Source: Planctomycetaceae bacterium
GTDB taxonomy: Bacteria > Planctomycetota > Planctomycetia > Pirellulales > Thermoguttaceae
DNA: 6,877 bases
Direction: 5' to 3'
Assembly: GCA_031259095.1 (NCBI GenBank)
Contig: JAIRLW010000419.1
Coordinates: forward strand, 1-6,877
Both the position numbers and the translations under genes were made by a program. Positions 1 to 5,972 of this stretch are shown piece after piece. A model generated the notes under the pieces. The model saw only the letters and a program-made list of their open reading frames with translations, was not told the origin of the DNA and did no database searches. How positions within the stretch are numbered: the first letter of the stretch is position 1; the number at the start of each line of letters is the position of its first letter.

Positions 1-74
1 AAAAAAACAAACCGAATTTTAATGTGGAACAAGTTATAAGGTTTCGGTGAAATATTGCAATAATTATAATTTAA
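1..74. other. Non-coding tail downstream of the minus-strand gene
   Basis: This short AT-rich stretch lies 3' of the large minus-strand gene. An AT-only inverted repeat (arms 59-66 and 72-79, AATAATTA/TAATTATT) overlaps that gene's stop codon. Read on the minus strand, ACCGAA (48-43) can pair with TTCGGT (16-11) ahead of a run of seven T (7-1). The stem is only 6 bp with a loop of about 26 nt, so it is a weak terminator candidate at best. No gene is visible here. Confidence 0.4.
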
Positions 75-3000
75 TTATTCGGCAATAATCGGACGAAAAC
101 CGACATTCATCACTTTTTGCCAAGGTTCGTACAAGACCCGCGATGTTGCACCGGCAACCTTCGGTCGGTCTTTCCAACTTCCGCCGCGTGCAACAATTTG
201 ACCGTTTGAAGCGCTGCCAGGTTCCGGGTAAGCCCATTCCCAAACATTGCCGATCACATCGTACAAACCCCAAGGATTCGGTTCATATTGTTTCACATAA
301 TCGACAACAAACCACTTGTCCGTAAACCGGTCATCACGTAACGGGAAAATCGAATCTTTGGCGTAAAACCGCCGTTTGTGAACCGTACTACCATCTTCCC
401 ATGTGGTATAAGTTTCACGAATTTCCGCTCCGGCAAGATTCGCATACGTTGAAAAGTCCGTGTTGCGGTCGCCATACCAAAACGGTGTTGCTGTTCCGGC
501 ACGCGCTGCCCATTCCCACTGTGTTTCCGTCGGCAATGTTACCGTTTTACCGGCTTTTTCCGAAAGCCAACGGCAAAATGTTTCGGCTTCTCGAAACGAA
601 ATTCTTGCAACCGGTTGATCCGGATGATTCGCAATATAACCCGGTACAATATGATCCTTACCGTCTTCACGTAAATACCGCGTATCATGATCAGGATCGT
701 AAATTCCGTATTGTCCGTTAGTAATTTCCGTTTCCGCAATCCAAAACGGTTTGTCAATTTTCACAATCTTGCGTTTCCGTTCATCCGGCAAACCGTTTGA
801 CTGCCCTTTCAACTGCCCTTCAAACTGTCCGATAACATATTCTCCAGCCGGAATTTTAACAAACGCAATTTGACGGTTATTTCCAAGATCGATTTTTGTT
901 GCGAGAATTGGCGGCGATTTCTCTTTCCCCTGAACCGGTTGCCATGCCCAAGATGGATCCGCCGGTAAACCGCGTTCCGGTGTTAATTCCGGTTCCTTGC
1001 CAAGATCGACAACAAGTTTGGTTCGTAAAGCCGGAGTTGTCCACGATTCAACAGACCAATGCCGAAAACCACTCAAATCATCAATTACGGAATATTGTTT
1101 AATAATTTCGTCCAATTGATTTGGTGTTAATTTTTTTACTTCCGGTTTTTCAACAGCGGCAAGCGAGGCTCGATATTCCTCTTCGGGGTTGGCGTCGAGA
1201 TCGGCGTAAAGTTTTGAAAGTTCCAGCCGCCGTTTTTCAAATTCAGGATTAACCCAATGCCCCCGATACGGAACATTCAGATCAATCCATGTATAAATTC
1301 TGTCCCATGATTCTTTGTCAAGTTGAACACCGTAATGTCCTCTTTTGAGCATTTGAACCAGTTCACTCACACTCGCGTGATAATCCATCGGCGGCAACAT
1401 ATCAAGATCGGGTTCGGGACCGGGACGCCATGTGAACGGATTCAATGCGGAATACGACGTATCCGTGCGCCAATTTCCAGTGTTATGAGCCTCAAACGAA
1501 AGCATTTTGCGCTCCGCTTTATTCACATCGTTATGACAGGCAACACAATTTTTTTCCAGCATCGGCTGAATTTCCGCTTCGTAACCGAATGGTCGAGCGT
1601 TACCGTAAAACGGCGTAATATCGCTTGGCGGTCGGTTGGCAGCGGCAACCCGTTTATTGGGGGTAACTTCTAACGGCGTCTCATGGCAACCGATACAGGC
1701 TTGCTGTTCACCCGGCATACAAAGCGTCCATGACCGCATTAACTGAATCGCCCGCCCCTCCGCATCAAGAACTTGAATCGAAATCGGCGTGTTTGCCGGA
1801 ATATTGAAACTAGCCGAACCGTCTTCTTCAATCGGAACTGTTCCGAGAATCCGTTTCACATCCCAACTTGAAACCATTCCAACCGATTCATGACCTCCGC
1901 TTTTTCGGAAACCGAAATGATAAGCGAAAATCCGCAACGATTTTGCAGTTCCGCGCGGAACGCCTTTAAGCCCGCCGCCCTGATAAACATCGGTGATAAA
2001 CATTGTTCCCTGTTTATTTTCAGGATCGGTCATATCAGTGCGAACCGGCGGACGCTGCCGTGAAACGATGGGAATAGGTTGGAACAAGGAATCGTTGGGA
2101 AGTTCCATAATTTTTGTCATATTATCAAAACGGTCAACAAGATAAAGTCCAAACGTTCTCTGATTGGCAAGTTTCATACTGACAAGAAAATAATTTTCGC
2201 TGAGCGGCCAAGGATAAACGAAACGATATTTCCCGGCTCCGCCCTGATTATCGTAAACGTTACCGACCACATCCCGCCCATAACCGGGGATTTCCTGAAC
2301 ACAACCGGTTTGTTCTTTGGGAAAAACACGCGGAAAAACATTGAGATGAGTCAGCGGTGCAGCCCATTCTTTTGAAGTTGGGTCGTAACGCAGAGGGTAT
2401 TTTGAAGCGAGTTGCGGGTTAATCAACAGAAGCCGTCCTGCTTCGGGAATCCCGCCGCCGCTGGTGTGATGTCCGCTGACCACGCCGACAACCATACTGG
2501 AATGCCCCGGAACAGCACGCGGATTTTTGAATGCGGTCGGAAAATAGGAACCGCTTCCCCAGATTGCCCGTTGTTGACGTCCGTCAGGTTGCATCGCGAA
2601 AAGGATTCGGCTCATGTAATGCGGAATATCCGAATATTCCCAACGCAAATACATCACACGTCCATCGTGCAACAAACTCGGATGCCAATCGCTGTCTTGT
2701 TCAAAAGTGAGTTGCCGGACTTTTTTAGTTTCTGTTGCCACGCGATAAAGATTCACCATCACCCGACCGCCGTTTTCGCAAGGCAATCCCTGCATTCCGG
2801 CGGTGGAAGCCGAAACGATTTGTCCTTCTTCGGGCAAATAACAGGAATCAAACCAATCAATATCAGTTTGGTCATCCGGTGTAAGTTCCCGAATATTTTG
2901 ACCGTCAATTCCAATTTCAAACACCGCCCAACGTCCGTTTTTGTTAATCGACGAAAACATAATCCGTTGCCCGTCAAAATGAAGATCGAGATCGCGGATG

Positions 3001-3479
3001 ATTGCTCCGTCGGGATGCCGATAAACGGGCGTTAATTTTGGTTGTGTTCTCAAGTCGGTGAGTGTAACCAATTCGTTGTCCCAACCTTTTCTTGAGACCG
3101 TATCGTTGGTGTAAGCGTTGAGACCGACAAATCCCCAACCTCTTTGTGTATTTCGACGGATTAAGAGAATTTTGTCGAAATCGAGCAAAGGATTAGCGAG
3201 AGCGGCTTCGCGTAAAACTTCGTCAAATTCTTTTTGGGCGTCGGGATTTTTTTTCAGATCTTTTTTCTTTTCAGCGGTTTCCTGTAAGCGTTTAAGATAT
3301 TCCGCACCTTTAGGATATTGTTCGCCAAAAGTTGCGATAAGGTCTTCGACCATTCGTTTTGCGGATTCCGGCGTGTTGACGGGAACACGACCATTATCGT
3401 AAGCCCGCGCCGATAAAACGCTGAAAAACAAAACAACACTGAACAAACCGGACAAAACAACAAATCGTAACATCGTCAT
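75..3479 (-). CDS. Secreted dihaem cytochrome c-like protein: TolB-like propeller, hydrazine synthase alpha-like region and C-terminal FGE (SUMF1)-fold domain
   Basis: This 1134-residue protein begins with a clear Sec signal peptide: a hydrophobic stretch at residues 5-22 and a probable cleavage after ARA (24-26). A charged, probably helical segment follows (about 37-95). Residues of about 100-470 resemble a TolB/WD-type beta-propeller, with strand-turn units such as DLDLHFDGQRIMFSS (163-177) and DWHPSLLHDGRVMYL (264-278). Residues of about 490-600 resemble the middle region of hydrazine synthase alpha subunits. Two haem c sites follow, CIGCH (595-599) and CVACH (645-649). Residues of about 865-1133 have the FGE-sulfatase fold, with FVKIPAGEYVIG, LPTETQWEWAARAG, GLYDVIGNVWEW, ARGGSW and a terminal GFRP. 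This last domain has no cysteine where true formylglycine-generating enzymes carry their catalytic pair. The protein should act outside the cytoplasmic membrane and may carry electrons or bind a ligand; the substrate is unknown. The FGE fold may be structural. ATG at 3479 is chosen because it is followed directly by the signal peptide; Met3 (3473) is an equally good start, and neither has an evident ribosome binding site. The gene stands alone on its strand. The domain calls are strong, the function is not known, and hydrazine synthesis should not be assumed. Confidence 0.93.
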   Translation of the reverse strand: MTMLRFVVLSGLFSVVLFFSVLSARAYDNGRVPVNTPESAKRMVEDLIATFGEQYPKGAEYLKRLQETAEKKKDLKKNPDAQKEFDEVLREAALANPLLDFDKILLIRRNTQRGWGFVGLNAYTNDTVSRKGWDNELVTLTDLRTQPKLTPVYRHPDGAIIRDLDLHFDGQRIMFSSINKNGRWAVFEIGIDGQNIRELTPDDQTDIDWFDSCYLPEEGQIVSASTAGMQGLPCENGGRVMVNLYRVATETKKVRQLTFEQDSDWHPSLLHDGRVMYLRWEYSDIPHYMSRILFAMQPDGRQQRAIWGSGSYFPTAFKNPRAVPGHSSMVVGVVSGHHTSGGGIPEAGRLLLINPQLASKYPLRYDPTSKEWAAPLTHLNVFPRVFPKEQTGCVQEIPGYGRDVVGNVYDNQGGAGKYRFVYPWPLSENYFLVSMKLANQRTFGLYLVDRFDNMTKIMELPNDSLFQPIPIVSRQRPPVRTDMTDPENKQGTMFITDVYQGGGLKGVPRGTAKSLRIFAYHFGFRKSGGHESVGMVSSWDVKRILGTVPIEEDGSASFNIPANTPISIQVLDAEGRAIQLMRSWTLCMPGEQQACIGCHETPLEVTPNKRVAAANRPPSDITPFYGNARPFGYEAEIQPMLEKNCVACHNDVNKAERKMLSFEAHNTGNWRTDTSYSALNPFTWRPGPEPDLDMLPPMDYHASVSELVQMLKRGHYGVQLDKESWDRIYTWIDLNVPYRGHWVNPEFEKRRLELSKLYADLDANPEEEYRASLAAVEKPEVKKLTPNQLDEIIKQYSVIDDLSGFRHWSVESWTTPALRTKLVVDLGKEPELTPERGLPADPSWAWQPVQGKEKSPPILATKIDLGNNRQIAFVKIPAGEYVIGQFEGQLKGQSNGLPDERKRKIVKIDKPFWIAETEITNGQYGIYDPDHDTRYLREDGKDHIVPGYIANHPDQPVARISFREAETFCRWLSEKAGKTVTLPTETQWEWAARAGTATPFWYGDRNTDFSTYANLAGAEIRETYTTWEDGSTVHKRRFYAKDSIFPLRDDRFTDKWFVVDYVKQYEPNPWGLYDVIGNVWEWAYPEPGSASNGQIVARGGSWKDRPKVAGATSRVLYEPWQKVMNVGFRPIIAE

Positions 3480-3509
3480 AATTTTACATAGGGTTAAGAA
3501 GTAATGGAA

Positions 3510-3541
3510 AGTTAATAGTTAATATAGTTAATATAGTTAAC
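3510..3541. repeat. Short tandem repeat, AGTTAATAT-type units
   Basis: Four consecutive copies of an AGTTAA core are seen: AGTTAAT (3510-3516), AGTTAATAT (3517-3525), AGTTAATAT (3526-3534) and AGTTAAC (3535-3541). They begin 31 bp upstream of the minus-strand start codon, so they would fall in the 5' leader or promoter of that gene. They could be slippage-prone spacer DNA or protein-binding half-sites; nothing in the window decides between these. Confidence 0.75.
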
Positions 3542-3603
3542 TGTTCGCAAGCGTCCTATTGACCGTAACAGATAATTTCCGCTTTGCGGCATTTCACTTT
3601 CAC

Positions 3604-3621
3604 TATAATCGACAGATTATA
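3604..3621 (-). promoter_or_regulatory. Dyad TATAATC-GACA-GATTATA with a -10-like box on each strand
   Basis: Perfect 7-bp arms (3604-3610 and 3615-3621) surround GACA. Each arm reads TATAAT in the outward 5'->3' sense: plus strand 3604-3609, minus strand 3621-3616. The minus-strand box is suitably placed to serve as the -10 of the dihaem/FGE-fold gene, giving a leader of roughly 130 nt. At 17-bp spacing its -35 would be TTTATT, which is a poor match. The dyad could instead be an operator. The symmetry is certain; the promoter role is inferred. Confidence 0.3.
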
Positions 3622-3821
3622 ACTATTCACGTCAATAAAATAAAGTAGGGTATTCAAGAGGTTAGGCAATATTTCACGAAAATATCAAACACAACGTATC
3701 GCAATTGAATCGGAGTTGTAATTTACGCCAAACCGGACCCATTGTCAAACAGAAAATTTTTCTTTATTTAACAGAATTTAACAGATTTCCGAAGAAATTT
3801 CCTAAGTGTGTTGACACTAAT

Positions 3822-3852
3822 GTTTCCAAGTAGTTGTTTCCAAGTAGTTGTT
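3822..3852. repeat. Tandem direct repeat, 14-bp unit, two copies plus GTT
   Basis: GTTTCCAAGTAGTT occurs at 3822-3835 and again without interruption at 3836-3849, followed by GTT. It lies immediately inside the left terminal repeat of the putative MITE. A simple explanation is replication slippage after insertion, but it could be part of the element. Confidence 0.85.
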
Positions 3853-3928
3853 AAACTGGTTAAAAATTTTCTGATTATCTCCCCCAAAATAGGAAACAAT
3901 CAGGAATGTTCCATAATGAATTTGAACT

Positions 3929-3995
3929 ACGAAAATCACGAATGTTCACGAAAACGATTGTTCCAAATCTTTTCGTGAACATTCGTGATTTTCGT
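3929..3995. repeat. Perfect 26-bp inverted repeat built from ACGAA units
   Basis: The arm at 3929-3954 and the arm at 3970-3995 are exact reverse complements, separated by a 15-nt loop (3955-3969). Each arm is itself repetitive, with ACGAA cores about every 9-10 bp (3929, 3938, 3948 on the plus strand; TTCGT in the other arm). Either strand could form a long hairpin as RNA or a cruciform as DNA. No T-run follows on either strand, so a simple terminator is unlikely. From memory, related (C)ACGAA-type dispersed repeats occur in planctomycete and other environmental genomes; this is recollection, not a search. Confidence 0.9.
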
Positions 3996-4062
3996 GGTAA
4001 AAATAAAGATTAGGGCTAATATCATTGTTCTTTTGCGAAATTAGTGTCAACACTTCCTAGAA

Positions 4063-4135
4063 AGTTAGCGGCGTGGGCTTGCCCCGCATTGATCGACTTG
4101 ATCACTAAAACACGGAGTGAACCCTGCCGCTAACT
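4063..4135. repeat. REP-like palindromic element with 10-bp arms
   Basis: AGTTAGCGGC (4063-4072) and GCCGCTAACT (4126-4135) form a perfect inverted repeat around a more GC-rich interior. The interior holds a small hairpin, GGGC-TT-GCCC (4075-4084), and a dyad, TGATC-GACTT-GATCA (4090-4104). Its higher GC content than the surrounding DNA and its compact palindromic form are typical of dispersed REP-type elements. It starts 3 bp after the flanking TCCTA of the MITE-like element. An alternative reading is a small structured RNA, for which there is no further support. Confidence 0.6.
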
Positions 4136-4331
4136 AAATTTGTTAAGAATAAAATTTGAATTATTAGAGAGCCCCAATCACCAATCTGTATCCCCCTTTT
4201 CAAGTTTTCTATTTTTCTATTTTTCGATTTCAGTCGAATGAAACCGAATTTTGCGCGGGGCTTGAACTTTACAAACGAAAAGGGACAATATAACCTTTAC
4301 ACTTTAAATTTCAGTTTTCGCTCTAGGGAAC

Positions 4332-4407
4332 TTCTAAAAACTTATTTCTTCACCAACTAAAATCGATTTTAGTCGATTTCGGTCGATTTTAGTCGAAGTT
4401 TTTAGAA
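4332..4407. promoter_or_regulatory. 12-bp inverted repeat framing a phased TCGA array upstream of the ATPase operon
   Basis: TTCTAAAAACTT (4332-4343) and AAGTTTTTAGAA (4396-4407) are perfect inverted repeats. Between them TCGA recurs at 4363, 4373, 4383 and 4393, exactly 10 bp apart. The units are TCGATTTTAG, TCGATTTCGG, TCGATTTTAG and a final TCGA. The first sits in a perfect 16-bp palindrome, CTAAAATCGATTTTAG (4357-4372). A related TCGATTTCAGTCGAA lies at 4224-4238. The block ends about 60 bp before the ATPase start codon. Helical phasing suggests one protein bound several times on one face of the DNA, possibly the LuxR-type regulator of the same operon; this role is inferred. A decayed repeat element is the alternative. 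Confidence 0.45.
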
Positions 4408-4467
4408 ATTGCCATGAGAAAGATTACTTAATTTTTAATACCTCCTTTCCCTACTTATTTTATTTTT

Positions 4468-5970
4468 ATGAAAATCCGCGATTTATTTGAGCATTACGGA
4501 GTTTTGGGCAATCCTTTTGCGGAGGAAGATGCTCAAAACGATGTTGTTTTTAAGAGTTCCTGTATTAAGACTTCATTTCATGCCGCATGGGATAAAATTT
4601 ACGGCAATCCGTCCGAACCGGCAACTTCGGTTGTTTTTGGCGAAAAAGGTTCCGGCAAGACGGCATTACGGATTCAGATGATTCGGATGTTGACGGAATA
4701 CAATACCGATCACCCCGAAACACGACCAATTGTTTTGGACTATTCCGATTTGAACCCGTTTATCGACCGGTTTCGTCATCGTTTTCCTCAGGGGCGTAAA
4801 ATCCAAAAAGTTCTTGCCCGTTGGGAACTCTGGGATCATCTTGACGCGATTTTGTCGCTTGGCGTAACACAAGTAATCGACCGGATTTTAGAACCGAAAC
4901 AAACCGCCCATCCGGCGGCAGTCGATCTTAAACCGCTGCCGATTGAAAAACTGAACCTCCATCAAGTCCGTGATTTACTCCTGTTGGCGTCGTGTTACGA
5001 CACATCGCGGAGCGAAAACACGGTAAGCCGTTGGAGCCGTTTAGCGAAGAAGTTGCGGTATCGGACATGGGAATCGCTCGTTTCAAATAATTGGGAAATT
5101 TCACTCGGTGTTCTCGGAACATTTATTTCCATCTGGACGGCGTTTCAATGGGCAGGTTTGGGGTTTTTGATAAACCGTTTGTTTTATTTTGTCGTGCTGA
5201 TTCTTTGGTGTCCATTGTTGCTGAAGATATTGCAGCGTTTTACAAAGGCGTGGTCGATTAAACGTTCACTTCGTGTTTTACCGCATTTGAAATCGAATCT
5301 GTTCAAAATTCTCATGCGTCTCCGAAAAACTGATTTTAGCGGAATGCCGTTTCCCGTGTCCGGCAATACCGATAACCGTTATGAAATGCTGGTCAAGTTT
5401 CTTGGACTTTGTAACACGCTTGGATTGAACGGATTGATTGTTTTAATGGATCGGGTGGACGAACCGTATCTGATCAACGGTTCGGCGGAATTGATGAAAC
5501 TGATAGTGTGGCCCATTTTTGATAACAAATTGCTCAAACATGAACGGGTTGGTCTAAAATTGTTGTTACCGAATCAGTTGCTTGAATTTATGGAACGTGA
5601 AAGCAAGGATTTTCATCAACGGGCGCGGCTGGACAAGCAAAATCTGATTCGGTCGCTTGATTGGACGGGGGAATCGTTGTTTGATTTGACGAATGCCCGT
5701 CTTGCCGCGTGTGCTGCCGACGGCAAATCGCCGAATATTACGGACTTTTTTGAACTATCGCTGGATCGCCGCCGTTTGGTTGATGCGTTTGCCAAACTCA
5801 AAGTTCCGCGTCATCTGTTCAAATTTTTGTATCATCTTTTCGGGCAGCATGTCAACAAACACACGGACACGGAACCGGTTTGGAAAATTCCTGAAACGAT
5901 GTTTGAATCGGTATTATCGCTTTACCTGCGCGACCGCGACGCCGCAGAGCGTAATCTTGGAGTGGTGTAA
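4468..5970 (+). CDS. Membrane P-loop ATPase with two TM helices inserted between Walker A and Walker B (KAP-like topology)
   Basis: This is a 500-residue predicted NTPase. The N-terminus has YGVLGNPFAEEDA (10-22), resembling the G-x-x-NPF start of several AAA ATPases. Walker A is GEKGSGKT (58-65), after the strand TSVVF. A Walker B-like strand, LIVLMDRVDE (323-332), supplies D328 and D331/E332 as probable Mg-binding and catalytic acids. Two hydrophobic helices lie between them, at about 211-232 and 234-254, with a short turn; a basic stretch follows (about 255-287). The C-terminal 150 residues are mainly helical, with PNQLLEF (368-374) as a possible sensor strand. KAP NTPases, named for Kidins220/ARMS and PifA, likewise have membrane helices inserted within the P-loop domain, but the Walker B here is not the usual KAP form, so assignment to KAP or to another membrane STAND/AAA group is open. 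The protein should be anchored with its ATPase domain in the cytoplasm. The start has no Shine-Dalgarno sequence and follows a T-rich leader; no earlier start fits better. The gene overlaps the downstream regulator by one base, which points to a joint role. Its target is unknown. Confidence 0.85.
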   Translation: MKIRDLFEHYGVLGNPFAEEDAQNDVVFKSSCIKTSFHAAWDKIYGNPSEPATSVVFGEKGSGKTALRIQMIRMLTEYNTDHPETRPIVLDYSDLNPFIDRFRHRFPQGRKIQKVLARWELWDHLDAILSLGVTQVIDRILEPKQTAHPAAVDLKPLPIEKLNLHQVRDLLLLASCYDTSRSENTVSRWSRLAKKLRYRTWESLVSNNWEISLGVLGTFISIWTAFQWAGLGFLINRLFYFVVLILWCPLLLKILQRFTKAWSIKRSLRVLPHLKSNLFKILMRLRKTDFSGMPFPVSGNTDNRYEMLVKFLGLCNTLGLNGLIVLMDRVDEPYLINGSAELMKLIVWPIFDNKLLKHERVGLKLLLPNQLLEFMERESKDFHQRARLDKQNLIRSLDWTGESLFDLTNARLAACAADGKSPNITDFFELSLDRRRLVDAFAKLKVPRHLFKFLYHLFGQHVNKHTDTEPVWKIPETMFESVLSLYLRDRDAAERNLGVV

Positions 5971-5972
5971 TG
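5959..5972 (+). promoter_or_regulatory. Internal ribosome binding site and TAATG stop-start overlap
   Basis: GGAG (5959-5962) lies 7 nt before the ATG at 5970, inside the last codons of the ATPase gene. The TAA stop (5968-5970) and the ATG (5970-5972) share an A. This fixes the regulator's start and strongly suggests translational coupling. It is the only clear Shine-Dalgarno-type site among the three genes. Confidence 0.7.

Larger units (their letters stand above)
3800..4059. mobile_element. MITE-like non-autonomous element with terminal inverted repeats and a 5-bp flanking duplication
   Basis: The left end reads AGTGTGTTGACACTAAT (3805-3821). The right end, read on the minus strand, is AGTGTTGACACTAAT (4054-4040), identical except for a 2-bp GT insertion on the left. 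The 14 bp GTGTTGACACTAAT match perfectly (3808-3821 and 4040-4053). Just outside both ends lies TCCTA (3800-3804 and 4055-4059), which fits a target-site duplication; one shared T makes a 6-bp reading, TTCCTA, possible. The roughly 250-bp interior has no transposase and contains a tandem 14-bp repeat and a perfect 26-bp palindrome. This is the expected form of a miniature inverted-repeat element mobilised by a transposase elsewhere. I cannot name the parent insertion-sequence family. Other copies in the genome are needed to confirm it. Confidence 0.55.
3480..4467. other. Divergent, repeat-rich intergenic region of about 1 kb
   Basis: I see no convincing coding sequence on either strand between the divergent starts of the dihaem/FGE-fold gene and the ATPase gene. 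The DNA is AT-rich and holds at least six distinct repeat structures, each listed separately. From about 3630 to 3798 and from 4136 to 4330 there are only low-complexity pieces, for example two near copies of TTAACAGAATT/TTAACAGATT around 3768-3788 and TTTTTCTAT-type repeats at about 4206-4224. Promoters for both flanking genes must lie here, but none is unambiguous. Confidence 0.7.

Noticed and set aside
2412..3035. Open frame of 207 codons on the plus strand, antisense to the dihaem/FGE-fold gene
   Set aside because: It has no recognisable domain, and the sense strand encodes clear conserved motifs through the same stretch. The same applies to the shorter antisense frames at 143-325, 401-721, 896-1102, 1323-1673, 2079-2375 and 3118-3402.
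75..3479. Reading the gene as a true hydrazine synthase and hence an anammox organism
   Set aside because: The FGE fusion and the absence of hydrazine synthase beta/gamma or hydrazine dehydrogenase genes nearby argue for the wider planctomycete paralogue family.
3811..3816. Consensus -35 TTGACA inside the left end of the MITE-like element
   Set aside because: No acceptable -10 lies 15-19 bp downstream. The matching TTGACA in the right end on the minus strand also lacks one.
3929..3995. CRISPR-like repeat array
   Set aside because: The ACGAA units are too short, have no unique spacers and form an inverted repeat; no cas gene is present.
4262..4294. Possible promoter TTGAAC ... TATAAC upstream of the ATPase gene
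   Set aside because: The spacer is 21 bp. Using GACAAT (4284-4289) at a 16-bp spacer gives only a 4/6 match in each box. AT-rich DNA yields such matches by chance.
4441..4448. CCTCCTTT, identical to the anti-Shine-Dalgarno end of 16S rRNA, 19 nt before the ATPase ATG
   Set aside because: It has the wrong sense for a plus-strand ribosome site, and on the minus strand no start codon follows its complement at a usable distance.
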